Shown here piece by piece: positions 33,099-41,542 of a stretch of 64,000 nt of DNA. The stretch is from Ornithinimicrobium avium (GTDB lineage Bacteria > Actinomycetota > Actinomycetes > Actinomycetales > Dermatophilaceae), in contig NZ_CP031229.1 in NCBI RefSeq assembly GCF_003351765.1, positions 2,542,001 through 2,606,000 on the forward strand. The letters are read 5' to 3'. The position numbers were made by a program, and so were the translations under genes. The notes under the pieces were generated by a model. That model was not told where the DNA came from. It was given only the letters and a program-made list of their open reading frames with translations, and searched no databases. Position 1 is the first letter of the stretch. Each line of letters begins with the position of its first letter.

Positions 33099-33125
33099 CT
33101 GCATCGTGCAGGAAGGACGGTCCCC

Positions 33126-34556
33126 ATGAACCCCACCACCTCCCCCACCGAGGTCGTCCGGCTCGCGCGGTTCGTCGCCGACGCCCGCTTCGAGGACATC
33201 AGCCCCGAGGCGCTCGAGCAGCTGAAGATCCGCGTGCTCGACACCCTCGGCGTAGCCATCGGCGCGCTCGACGCCGAGCCGGTCGTCGCCGTCCGCGGTC
33301 TGCTCGACGACCTGGGCGGCGCCCCCTCTGCCACCATGATCGGCGGCGGGCGCACCTCCCCCGACCGGGCCGCGTTCTGGACCAGCGCCCTGTCGCGCTA
33401 CCTCGACTTCATGGACTCCTACCTCGCCCCCGGCGAGACGTGCCACCCCTCGGACAACCTCGGCGCGGTGCTCGCGGCGAGCGAGTCGGTCGACGGCACC
33501 GGGGCCGAGCTGCTCACCGCGCTGGCGGTGGCCTACCAGGTGCACTCGCGCCTCTCCGACGAGGCACCGGTCCGCGCCGCCGGCTTCGACCACACCACGC
33601 AGGGCGCGTATGCCGCAGCCGCCTCCGCGGCCAAGGCCCTGCGCCTGCCGGTCGAGCAGATCGCCAACGCCGTCGCGATCAGCGGCACCGCCAACAACGC
33701 GCTGCGCGTGACCCGCACCGGCAACCTCAGCCACTGGAAGGGCCTGGCCTACCCCCAGGTCTCCAAGGAGGGCACCTTCGCCGCCCTGCTCGCCTCGCGC
33801 GGGATCACGGGGCCTGAGCAGGTCTTCGAGGGCAACAAGGGCTTCAAGGAGTCGATCGCCGGCGACTTCACCATCGACTGGGCCGCCGAGGACCTGGAGC
33901 GCGTGCGCCGCTCGATCATCAAGAAGCACAATGCCGAGATCCACTCCCAGTCCGCCCTGGACGCCGCCCAGGCGGTCCGGGCCGAGGACGGCTTCAGCCC
34001 GCTGGGCGTCAGCGGGGTGCGGCTGCGCACCTTCGACGTCGCCTACTCGATCATCGGCGGCGGCGAGGAGGGCGACAAGCGCACCGTCCGCACCAAGGAG
34101 GAGGCGGACCACTCCCTGCCGTGGATGCTGGCAGTCGTCCTCCTCGACGGCGAGCTGGGCCCGGCCCAGTACCACCACGAGCGGATCATCGCCGAGGACG
34201 TGCAGGACCTGATGACCAGGATCACGATCGTGCCGGACGCGGGCTTCTCCGCCCGCTTCCCCGAGGCGATGCCGGCCGACCTGGAGGTCACCATGACCGA
34301 CGGGACGGTCTTCCGCGCCTCGACCGACTCCTACGAGGGCTTCCACACCGACCCGCTGAGCTGGGACGGCGCCCGCGCCAAGTTCGACCTGCTCGCCGCG
34401 CCGTTCGCCACGCCGCAGCTGCGCGAGGAGATCGCCCAGCTCGTCCAGGACCTCGAGCACCGCACGGTCGCCGAGCTCGCCGACGCGCTCGCCCGCGTCA
34501 GCCCCACCCGCGCGACGGCCACCCTCGCGTCCCCGGCGCCGACGTCCGCGGCGTGA
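33126..34556 (+). CDS. MmgE/PrpD family protein
   Basis: MmgE/PrpD enzymes include 2-methylcitrate dehydratase, cis-aconitate decarboxylase and relatives. The 476-residue protein opens with VVRLARFVADARFEDISPEA and IRVLDTLGVAIGAL, with the conserved SRYLDFMDSYLAPGETCHPS (usual D-x-ND reads D-x-YL), CKGLAYPQ-like HWKGLAYPQVSKEGTFAALL, NAEIHSQSALDAA and DYSIIGGG-like segments. The reaction is unknown. A MarR-type palindrome and an iron box govern the promoter, so expression in iron shortage is expected. The next gene (39 bases on) is the ComA-like enzyme, clearly the same operon. Confidence 0.85.
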   Translation: MNPTTSPTEVVRLARFVADARFEDISPEALEQLKIRVLDTLGVAIGALDAEPVVAVRGLLDDLGGAPSATMIGGGRTSPDRAAFWTSALSRYLDFMDSYLAPGETCHPSDNLGAVLAASESVDGTGAELLTALAVAYQVHSRLSDEAPVRAAGFDHTTQGAYAAAASAAKALRLPVEQIANAVAISGTANNALRVTRTGNLSHWKGLAYPQVSKEGTFAALLASRGITGPEQVFEGNKGFKESIAGDFTIDWAAEDLERVRRSIIKKHNAEIHSQSALDAAQAVRAEDGFSPLGVSGVRLRTFDVAYSIIGGGEEGDKRTVRTKEEADHSLPWMLAVVLLDGELGPAQYHHERIIAEDVQDLMTRITIVPDAGFSARFPEAMPADLEVTMTDGTVFRASTDSYEGFHTDPLSWDGARAKFDLLAAPFATPQLREEIAQLVQDLEHRTVAELADALARVSPTRATATLASPAPTSAA

Positions 34557-34595
34557 ACCCCATACCTGAGTGAAGAAGAAGAAAGAGGAAGTCAG

Positions 34596-35429
34596 ATGAG
34601 CAACCAGATCCCCTTCGACGTGAGCTTCAACTTCGTGCCCCGCGCCGCGCGCCCGACCAAGCCGCGCAGCCACGGCATCACCGAGATCCGCGCGCCCTAC
34701 TACGACACGTTCGGCACCCGGCACCTGCAGGACGTCATGGACGTGGCCGGCCAGTGGGTCGACGGCATCAAGTGGGCGGGCGGGTCGTTCGCGCTCGTGC
34801 CGGCCGAGCAGGTCCGCGCGTTCAGCGACATCGCCCACGAGAACGACGCCTACGTCTCCTCGGGCGGCTGGATCGAGACCGTGCTGCGCTACGGCGACGA
34901 CGCGGTCGACGCCTACCTCAAGGAGGCCAAGGAGGTCGGCTTCGACGTCATCGAGATCTCGACCGGCTTCATCATGCTGCCCACCTCCGGCCTGCAGCGC
35001 CTGGTCGAGAAGGTCGTCAGGGCCGGCCTGAAGGCCAAGCCCGAGCTGGGCATCCAGATCGGCTCCGGCGGCGACTCCTCCGAGGCCGAGCTGGCCGCCG
35101 AGGGCGCCAAGGACGTCGGCGACCTCATCGACCGCGGCAGGAAGGCCCTGGAGGCCGGCGCCGAGATCATCATGATCGAGTCCGAGGGCATCACCGAGAA
35201 CGTCACCCGCTGGAACACCGGCGTCGCCGCGACGATCATGAACGGGCTAGGGATGGAGAACGTCATGTTCGAGGCGGCCGACGGGCCCGTCTTCGAGTGG
35301 TACGTGAAGAACTACGGCAACGAGGTCAACCTCTTCGTCGACCACAGCCAGATCCTGCAGCTCGAAGGCCTGCGGCAGAACATCTGGGGCAACAAGTCGA
35401 CGTGGGGACGGGTGATCAACCCGGCCTGA
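34596..35429 (+). CDS. Phosphosulfolactate synthase (ComA)-like protein
   Basis: The 277-residue TIM-barrel protein fits the phosphosulfolactate synthase family (PF02679): RSHGITEIRAPYY, WVDGIKWAGGSFALVP, VSSGGWIETVL, GFDVIEISTGFIMLP and MIESEGITENV. In methanogens ComA adds sulfite to phosphoenolpyruvate, the first step to coenzyme M; plants use a relative (HSA32) in heat memory. Actinobacteria do not make classical coenzyme M, so the substrate here is open. ATG at 34596 has AGAGGAA upstream. It is the second gene behind the iron box, paired with an MmgE/PrpD protein. Confidence 0.85.
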   Translation: MSNQIPFDVSFNFVPRAARPTKPRSHGITEIRAPYYDTFGTRHLQDVMDVAGQWVDGIKWAGGSFALVPAEQVRAFSDIAHENDAYVSSGGWIETVLRYGDDAVDAYLKEAKEVGFDVIEISTGFIMLPTSGLQRLVEKVVRAGLKAKPELGIQIGSGGDSSEAELAAEGAKDVGDLIDRGRKALEAGAEIIMIESEGITENVTRWNTGVAATIMNGLGMENVMFEAADGPVFEWYVKNYGNEVNLFVDHSQILQLEGLRQNIWGNKSTWGRVINPA

Positions 35430-35504
35430 CCTCGCCGGCCCGACGTCGATGGCCCCACGTCGATGGCCCAGGCCTGAGCCGAGCGTGGCGCGTCTGACCG
35501 TCGG

Positions 35505-36653
35505 TCAGTAGAGGAACATCGGCTTGCCGCGCACGTGCCGCACCTTGGGCCGGTAGTGGGGCGCGTCGTAGAGCTCCTCGACGTCGACGCCCTTCACGCC
35601 CTCGCCGGTCACCGAGATCGGCACGCTGGAGTAGCTGCCGTTGCGCAGCGCCACCATCCGCCCGGTGGACCCGTCGAGGGCCAGGTCGGCGGCCATCACC
35701 GCGTAGTTGGTGGCGACCATCAGGTCGAGGGAGTCGGGGCTGCCCGAGCGCATCAGGTAGCCGACCTGCTGGTAGACGATCTCCTCACCGGTGCGCTCCT
35801 TGATCAGCTCGCCGGTGAGCTGGCCGATGCCGCCGAGCTTGCGGTGGCCGTAGGCGTCCTCCTCGCCGGAGAGCATCATGTCCCCGCCGGCGATCGTGGC
35901 GCCCTCGGAGATCGTCACCATCGAGTAGTTGGAGGGGTTCTTCGCCTTGTCCGCCAGCAGCAGCTCGCTGACCCGGTCGACGTCGAAGGGCACCTCGGGG
36001 ATCAGCGCCCGGTCCGCGCCGGAGAGGTATGCCGTGATGAGCGAGGTCTCCCCGGAGTAGCGGCCGAAGAGCTCGACGACGGCGATCCGCTCGTGCGAGC
36101 CGGTGGAGGTGCGCAGGTTGTGCATGAACTGCACGCCGCGGGTGACCGCGGTGGAGAAGCCGATGCAGTAGTCGGTCCCGTTGACGTCGTTGTCCATCGT
36201 CTTGGGGATCGCGATCGTGGGCACGCCCTCGCGGTGCATCCGCAGCCCGTAGGACAAGGTGTCGTCCCCGCCGATCGGGATGAGCACGTCGATGCCGGCC
36301 GCCTCGATGACCTTGAGCACGTGCGGCGTGAGGTCGTGGGGGCCCTCGCCGCTGACGCTGCCGGCGAGGAAGTCCGGGACCTCGGAGGTGCGGACCTTGC
36401 CGGGGTTGGTGCGCGAGCTGTGCAGGAAGGTGCCGCCGCTGCGGTCGACGGTGCGGACGACGGCCGGGTCGAGCTCGAGCATGTTCGCCGCCAGCGACTC
36501 CGGGTCCTCGGGGTTCGTGCCGAGCAGCCCGCCCCAGCCGCGCCGGATGCCGGTGACCTGGTGGCCCTCCTCGTGGACCCGGTTGACCACGGCCTTGATG
36601 CACGGGTTCAGCCCGGGGACGTCGCCGCCGCCGGTGAGGATGCCGATGCGCAC
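35505..36653 (-). CDS. pfkA: 6-phosphofructokinase, PPi-type active-site residues
   Basis: The 382-residue enzyme phosphorylates fructose-6-phosphate. It opens MRIGILTGGGDVPGLN and has PKTMDNDVNGTDYCIGF and VVELFGRYSG. The phosphoryl-donor position reads GGDDT: Asp131 replaces the Gly (E. coli 104) of ATP enzymes, and Lys151 replaces Gly124 (PKT not PGT). Both changes are the established marks of pyrophosphate-dependent PFKs, which work reversibly. ATG at 36653. It lies 79 bases after zwf on the same strand, tying glycolysis and pentose phosphate entry together. Confidence 0.9.
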   Translation of the reverse strand: MRIGILTGGGDVPGLNPCIKAVVNRVHEEGHQVTGIRRGWGGLLGTNPEDPESLAANMLELDPAVVRTVDRSGGTFLHSSRTNPGKVRTSEVPDFLAGSVSGEGPHDLTPHVLKVIEAAGIDVLIPIGGDDTLSYGLRMHREGVPTIAIPKTMDNDVNGTDYCIGFSTAVTRGVQFMHNLRTSTGSHERIAVVELFGRYSGETSLITAYLSGADRALIPEVPFDVDRVSELLLADKAKNPSNYSMVTISEGATIAGGDMMLSGEEDAYGHRKLGGIGQLTGELIKERTGEEIVYQQVGYLMRSGSPDSLDLMVATNYAVMAADLALDGSTGRMVALRNGSYSSVPISVTGEGVKGVDVEELYDAPHYRPKVRHVRGKPMFLY

Positions 36654-36732
36654 GTCTGGTCCTTCTTCCTGCCGCTGCGGGCCGGCGCCGGTCGGTCGTG
36701 GCCCTGGATCCCGGCCAGGCTAGCCGAGCGGC

Positions 36733-38244
36733 TCACCCACCCGTCGGGGTGTGGTCGCGCCAGGTCCGCTCGAAGGGCAGCCGCCAGGCGTGCGGCGCGA
36801 TCAGCTGGTGGATGGCGTTGGGTCCCCAGGTCCCCGCCGGGTAGGGCTTCACCGGCGGGGGGCTCTGCAGCAGCGGGCCCGAGCGGGCCCACAGGCTCTC
36901 GATGCCCTCGGCCGTGGTGAACAGCGTGTGGTCGCCTCGCATCGCGTCCAGGATGAGCCGTTCGTAGGCCTCGAGGACGTCCCCGGCGGCCGCGGTCTCC
37001 TGGGTGGAGAACTGCATCGAGAGCTTCTCCAGGCGCATCCCGGGGCCGGGGCGCTTGCCGTAGAAAGACAGCGAGACCTTGGACTCGTCGGCCAGGTCGA
37101 AGGTCAGGTGGTCCGGCCCGGCCTGCCCCACGCCGGAGTGCGCCGGGAACATCGTGCGTGGCGCCTCCTTGAACGCGATCGAGATGATGCGCGCACCCTC
37201 GGCCATCCGCTTGCCGGTGCGCAGGTAGAACGGCACGCCCGCCCAGCGCCAGTTGTCGATCTCGCAGCGCAGCGCGATGAAGGTCTCGGTGTCCGAGTCG
37301 CGCGCGACGCCCTCCTCGTCCAGGTAGCCGACGTACTGGCCGCGCACCACCCGCGCGGGGTCCAGCGGCAGCATCGAGCGGAAGACCTTGTTCTTCTCCT
37401 CGCCGATCGCGGTCGGCTCCAGGGCGGTCGGCGGCTCCATCGCCACGAACGCCAGGACCTGGAACAGGTGGGTCACCACCATGTCCTTGTAGGCGCCGGT
37501 CGCCTCGTAGAAGCCGGCCCGTCGCTCCAGGCCGAGGGTCTCGGGTATGTCGATCTGCACGTGGTCGATGAAGTTGCGGTTCCAGATCGGCTCGAACAGC
37601 CCGTTGGCGAAGCGGAAGGCGAGGATGTTCTGGGCCGCCTCCTTGCCCAGGAAGTGGTCGATCCGGAAGATCTGGTCCTCGTCGAAGGTCTCGTGGACGC
37701 TGGCGTTGAGGTGGACCGCGCTGGCCAGGTCGGTGCCGAAGGGCTTCTCCATGACGATCCGCGAGCCCTCCACCAGGTCGGCCTCGCGCAGCAGCCCGAT
37801 GACCGACAGGGCCGCGCTGGGCGGGACGCTGAGGTAGTGCAGCAGACCGGACCGCTGCCCGAGGGCGGCCCGCTCCTCTGCCACGACCCGCGCCAGCCCG
37901 GCGGCGCCGGCGCTCGTCGGGACGTACCGGAGGTTGTCGGCGAAGGCGCCCCACTCCTGCTCGCCCAGCTGCCGGTGGCCGAACTCGGCGAGCGCCTCCC
38001 GGGCGAACTCCCGGAACTCCGCGTCGTCGAACTCCTCCAGCGAGCTGCCCACCACCCGGATCTTCGGCGCCAGGTCCGAGCTGCACAGGTAGGCCAGCCC
38101 CGGCAGCAGCTTGCGCCGGGAGAGGTCGCCGCGGGCGCCGAAGAGCACGATCACGTGCGGTTCGGCGATCTCCTCGGTCTGCGTGGCCGGCCCGAGACCG
38201 GGGTATGAGGTGGTCTGGGTCAGCGGGTCGGTCCAGGCGGTCAC
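36733..38244 (-). CDS. zwf: Glucose-6-phosphate dehydrogenase
   Basis: Zwf oxidises glucose-6-phosphate to 6-phosphogluconolactone, giving NADPH. The 503-residue enzyme has the Rossmann variant VLFGARGDLSRRKLLPGL, the EKPFGTD motif, the active-site RIDHFLGKEAAQN and YKDMVVTHLFQVLAF. The family Rossmann motif is usually G-A-S-GDL; here Ser is Arg (GARGDL), as in some actinobacterial paralogs. GTG at 38244 starts close to the conserved region; ATG-like starts further upstream are not homologous. Followed by pfk; opcA, devB and gnd are not here, so this may be the second zwf of the genome. Confidence 0.93.
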   Translation of the reverse strand: MTAWTDPLTQTTSYPGLGPATQTEEIAEPHVIVLFGARGDLSRRKLLPGLAYLCSSDLAPKIRVVGSSLEEFDDAEFREFAREALAEFGHRQLGEQEWGAFADNLRYVPTSAGAAGLARVVAEERAALGQRSGLLHYLSVPPSAALSVIGLLREADLVEGSRIVMEKPFGTDLASAVHLNASVHETFDEDQIFRIDHFLGKEAAQNILAFRFANGLFEPIWNRNFIDHVQIDIPETLGLERRAGFYEATGAYKDMVVTHLFQVLAFVAMEPPTALEPTAIGEEKNKVFRSMLPLDPARVVRGQYVGYLDEEGVARDSDTETFIALRCEIDNWRWAGVPFYLRTGKRMAEGARIISIAFKEAPRTMFPAHSGVGQAGPDHLTFDLADESKVSLSFYGKRPGPGMRLEKLSMQFSTQETAAAGDVLEAYERLILDAMRGDHTLFTTAEGIESLWARSGPLLQSPPPVKPYPAGTWGPNAIHQLIAPHAWRLPFERTWRDHTPTGG

Positions 38245-38342
38245 CTCCGCGAGTCTGGCAGGCGACGACCCGGGGTGTCGACCGGTGCCGTACGGTGCGC
38301 GGGGCCGCGTGGCCCGTCGACACCGCATACCCAGGAGGACCC

Positions 38343-38654
38343 ATGGCCGAGGTGACCGTCACCCACGAGCCCGACCGCACCCGTTTCGAGGCCCACCTCG
38401 AGGGGAAGGTGGCCGGCTTCGCCGACTACCAGCAGACGCAGGAGCTGTGGGTCTTCACGCACACCGAGGTCGACCCCGCCTTCGAGGGGCAGGGGGTCGG
38501 CGGCGCGCTGGTCCGCGGCGCCCTGGACCACGTCCGCGCGGACGGGACCCGCACGGTCCTGGCGGTCTGCCCGTTCGTCCGCGCCTGGATCGCACGCCAC
38601 CCGGAGTATGCGGACCTGCTCTACCAGGGGCGTCCGTCCACCGTGGCGGACTGA
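38343..38654 (+). CDS. GNAT-like N-acetyltransferase (YjdJ/Gcn5-related, short)
   Basis: The 103-residue protein matches the short GNAT group (Acetyltransf_CG). It has GFADYQQTQELWVFTHTEVD, the acetyl-CoA loop EGQGVGGALVRGALD, and AVCPFVRAWIARHPEYADL. These proteins have a half-size GNAT fold and bind acetyl-CoA; physiological targets are unknown. ATG at 38343 follows CCAGGAGG. It is divergent from zwf, with about 98 bases between starts. Confidence 0.85.
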   Translation: MAEVTVTHEPDRTRFEAHLEGKVAGFADYQQTQELWVFTHTEVDPAFEGQGVGGALVRGALDHVRADGTRTVLAVCPFVRAWIARHPEYADLLYQGRPSTVAD

Positions 38655-38695
38655 GGGCCCTCCCCGGTTCGCCGCAGCCCTAGGACCAGCGGGCC

Positions 38696-38776
38696 GACTA
38701 CGCTGCGGGCACCATGTGCTCCCTCCCCGCTGACGTCGGATGACGGGCGCCGTCGCCGCGATCCTGACCGGGCTGG
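38696..38776 (+). repeat. 81-bp direct duplicate of the lysE start region
   Basis: Bases 38696-38776 are identical to 39423-39503, 727 bases downstream. The copy holds the upstream region plus the first 12 codons of the LysE-type gene and then runs into unrelated sequence, so no exporter is encoded here. It marks the left edge of a rearranged stretch. Confidence 0.9.
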
Positions 38777-38830
38777 CGACTTCGAGACGCTGCTGGGCGA
38801 GCTGGGCCAGTAGGTCTGCGCGCGCAACCC

Positions 38831-38967
38831 GCTCACGTGAGTGGTTCCTGCACGCCGCAGGGCCAGTGCCCGTGCTCGACTCACTCACGTGAGTGGTTCC
38901 TGCACGCCGCAGGGGCAGATCGCGGGCCTACCTCACTCAGGTGAGTGGCCCGTGCGCGCCGCAGGGG
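38831..38967. repeat. Second block of the 52-bp palindromic repeat (three copies)
   Basis: The sequence TCACGTGAGTGGTTCCTGCA appears at 38832 and 38884, then continues CGCCGCAGGG; a third, diverged copy starts near 38933 (CACTCAGGTGAGTGG). Spacing is about 52 bp. The unit is the same family as at 11158-11330, 27 kb away. Confidence 0.85.
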
Positions 38968-39014
38968 CGGTCAGTGACCCCGGGGCGCTGGCCGACCAGG
39001 CACCCAACGTCGAG

Positions 39015-39233
39015 ATGTTCGACGTCGCGGTGGCCGATGACGAGATCGTCGTGGTCACCCTCACCTGCAAGGAGAGCGACGGGCAGAACCTCGCCGACCA
39101 GGAGGCGGCGGCAGCCGCGGCGTCTGCGGCGGTGCTGGGAGCGGTCACGTTGCTCTTCCCGCCCGCTGCTGTGATCACGGACGGCGCGCTCTACAACACG
39201 GTGGCCGCACGGGCCAAGGCGGTCGGCCTCTGA
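39015..39233 (+). pseudogene. Orphan 3' gene fragment, unknown
   Basis: From about 38968 the frame reads SDPGALADQAPNVEMFDVAV, ADDEIVVVTLTC, then a long Ala-rich helix and ITDGALYNTVAARAKAVGL, ending at 39233. Only from ATG 39015 is there a start (72 residues), with no ribosome site, and protein-like sequence precedes it, so the 5' end seems lost. It lies between the two 81-bp repeats and after the 52-bp repeats. I recognise no family. A strong hairpin follows. It might be a real short gene, but loss of its start is more likely. Confidence 0.4.
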
Positions 39234-39296
39234 CCGGCCACCACGGCAGGGCCACCCGCGACCGCCCCGAGCAGGCGGGGGCACCCAGGACAGGCC

Positions 39297-39334
39297 GCGG
39301 CCCCCACGCCCAGGAGGGCGAGCGTGGGGGCCGC
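39297..39334 (+). terminator. Strong hairpin terminator
   Basis: A perfect 13-bp stem (GCGGCCCCCACGC at 39297-39309 with GCGTGGGGGCCGC at 39322-39334) and a 12-base loop, followed by CTCCTT. It ends the orphan fragment and isolates the lysE promoter. Confidence 0.75.
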
Positions 39335-39466
39335 CTCCTTGGACCCGTCCAGCATCGCCCCATCAGGGTGAGCGGGTAGCAAGGTCGCCGTCCCGACCGC
39401 ATCTCGACCGCTCCCAGCGCCGGACTACGCTGCGGGCACCATGTGCTCCCTCCCCGCTGACGTCGG

Positions 39467-40099
39467 ATGACGGGCGCCGTCGCCGCGATCCTGACCGGGC
39501 TGGGGATCGGCCTGGCCGCCGGCGTCAGTCCCGGCCCGCTGCTGGTCCTGGTCATCACCTCGACGCTGCACGGCGGGCTGCGCCACGGGCTCGCCGTCGC
39601 CGCCGCTCCCCTGCTCAGCGACCTCGTCGTCGTCACCGCGGTGCTCCTCGTCCTGCGCGAGCTGGGGCCGGACGCTCTCGGCTGGCTCGGGGTCGTGGGC
39701 GGTGTGCTCGTCGTCCTGGTCGGCGTCCAGACCGTGCGCGAGGCGCGCACCGCCAGCCTCGCGCCGGGCGTGGCCGGGGCCGCTCCTCCGCTGCGCACGG
39801 CACTGCGGCGGGCCGTGCTGGTCAACCTGTTCAGCCCGCACCCGTGGCTCAGCTGGATCACCGTGCTGGGGCCGCTGACCGTCTCCTTCTGGCGGGGCGG
39901 CGCGCCCGCCGGCGTGGCCGTGGTGCTGGGGTTCTACCTCACCCTGGTCGGCTCCAAGGCAGCGCTCGCGGCGGTGGTGGCGCGCGGCCGCCGCTGGCTC
40001 ACCGACACCGGCTACCGCCGGACGGTCACCGGCGCCGGCGTGGTCCTCATGGTCCTGGGCGTCGTGATGCTCGTCGAGTTCGGTCGGCACCTGGTCTAG
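39467..40099 (+). CDS. LysE-family amino acid exporter
   Basis: The 210-residue protein has six hydrophobic segments and the LysE/RhtB motif GLAAGVSPGPLLVLVI at residues 15-30, followed by a GLRHGLAVAAAP loop. Later segments include NLFSPHPWLSWITVLGP and FYLTLVGSKAALA, typical of LysE translocators. It would export a basic or hydrophobic amino acid or related metabolite; the substrate is not predictable. The start ATG 39467 lies 44 bases into the 81-bp repeat, so its promoter region is duplicated upstream. Confidence 0.88.
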   Translation: MTGAVAAILTGLGIGLAAGVSPGPLLVLVITSTLHGGLRHGLAVAAAPLLSDLVVVTAVLLVLRELGPDALGWLGVVGGVLVVLVGVQTVREARTASLAPGVAGAAPPLRTALRRAVLVNLFSPHPWLSWITVLGPLTVSFWRGGAPAGVAVVLGFYLTLVGSKAALAAVVARGRRWLTDTGYRRTVTGAGVVLMVLGVVMLVEFGRHLV

Positions 40100-40240
40100 A
40101 AGGAGGCGCGCCGGGAGCGGGCAGATCTCCGTCCCCAGGACGAGGCGGGCCGTCCCCGATCTCCCCCGGGGTGCCGATGCGCCTGTCGGTGCGGGCACGC
40201 AGACTGGCCGCACACCACCATCGAGACGAGAGGGGACCCG

Positions 40241-41542
40241 ATGACCATCCGCACCCGCACCGCCCGACGAGCCACGACCGGCGGGACCGCCGCCCTGGCC
40301 GCGCTGGCCCTGGTGCTGCCCACCACCGCCTCGGCGGCCCCGGACCGACCCGAGGAGCACGGCATACCTGGGAGCGTGTCGGCCGCCCAGGACGAGACCG
40401 CGCTGCGCGAGCAGGTGCGCCACGCCGCGCGGACCGCGCAGCAGCAGGTGCGTCTCAAGGGGACCCCGCCCGGCCGGTCGACGCCGGCCACCGACGCGCT
40501 GGACGCCGGCATGGCCAAGGTCGTCACCGACGGCGCGATCGGCGTCACCGTGCGCGTGGACTCCCCTGACCTGACCTGGCGCGGCTCGGCAGGGGGCCGT
40601 GCCCTCGACAAGCGGCCGCCGGCCGGCTGGCAGGACCGCTTCCGGGTCGCGAGCAACACCAAGATGATGGTCGCCACCCTCGTCCTCCAGCAGGTGGAGG
40701 CGGGGACGTGGACGCTCGACACCCGGGTGGAGGACGTCATCCCCGGCCTCCTGCCCGACCACCCCGACGTGACCCTCCGGCAGCTGCTCAGCCACACCTC
40801 CGGGATGCCCAACGGCACCCAGGAGCTGCTCCTGCCCAACGTCGAGGGTCCCGAGATGTCGGACTTCCTGGCAGCGATCGGGCGCGACTACACCGACCAG
40901 GACCACGTGGACGCGGTCAACGCCTTCCCGTGGACCGAGCCGGGGGAGTTCGTCTACTCCAACGCCGGCTACGTCGTGCTCGGGATGCTCCTGGCGGCCC
41001 GGACCGGCGAGGACGTCGGGACGCTGCTGCGCGAGGGAGTATGGGGACCGGCGGGCATGCGGCACACCTCCTACCCGCTCGACCCGGGTATGCCGAACCC
41101 GGCCCTCGAGGAGGACGCCTGGGTCGGCGACGGCTGGCTCGAGCTCGGCGGCTTCGACCCCGACCTGTTCCGGTCCTCCGGTGCCGTGGTGAGCACCACG
41201 GCCGACCTCAACGCGTTCACCGACGCGCTGATCTCCGGCGAGCTGGTCGACCCGGCGCTCGTGCAGGAGATGGTCACGCCGGTCACGACCGACATGCTCC
41301 AGTACGGCCTCGGGGTCTACCGGCTGCCCGATCCCTGCTCCTCCCCCGAGGACCCGCAGTGGCTCTACGGGCACGACGGCGCGACCTACGGGACCCTGAG
41401 CGTGGCGTTCACCAGCGCCGACGGCACCCGCCAGCTCTCGCTGGGCGTGACCGGTCGCGACCTCAGCTCGCTGGAGGGGCGGTGGAACATCAACGAGGTC
41501 CTGGTGCCCGCCCTGCTGGCCACCTGCCCCGTGTCCGGGTGA
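40241..41542 (+). CDS. Secreted serine hydrolase, beta-lactamase/DD-carboxypeptidase fold (S12)
   Basis: The 433-residue protein starts with a signal peptide (RRATTGGTAALAALALVLPT, cleavage near ASA-AP). The S12 motifs are SNTKMMVATL (SxxK as SNTK), YSNAGYVVLGML (YxN) and a YGHDGATYGT motif (HxG in place of KTG). Such enzymes are D-alanyl-D-alanine carboxypeptidases or esterases acting outside the membrane. ATG at 40241 follows GAGAGGGG. The 3' end overlaps the convergent MaoC gene by 53 bases. Confidence 0.9.
   Translation: MTIRTRTARRATTGGTAALAALALVLPTTASAAPDRPEEHGIPGSVSAAQDETALREQVRHAARTAQQQVRLKGTPPGRSTPATDALDAGMAKVVTDGAIGVTVRVDSPDLTWRGSAGGRALDKRPPAGWQDRFRVASNTKMMVATLVLQQVEAGTWTLDTRVEDVIPGLLPDHPDVTLRQLLSHTSGMPNGTQELLLPNVEGPEMSDFLAAIGRDYTDQDHVDAVNAFPWTEPGEFVYSNAGYVVLGMLLAARTGEDVGTLLREGVWGPAGMRHTSYPLDPGMPNPALEEDAWVGDGWLELGGFDPDLFRSSGAVVSTTADLNAFTDALISGELVDPALVQEMVTPVTTDMLQYGLGVYRLPDPCSSPEDPQWLYGHDGATYGTLSVAFTSADGTRQLSLGVTGRDLSSLEGRWNINEVLVPALLATCPVSG

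Noticed and set aside
38841..39233. Full 130-residue protein from the GTG/ATG-like start at 38841
   Set aside because: The first 45 residues are translation of the 52-bp DNA repeats; only the later part looks protein-like.
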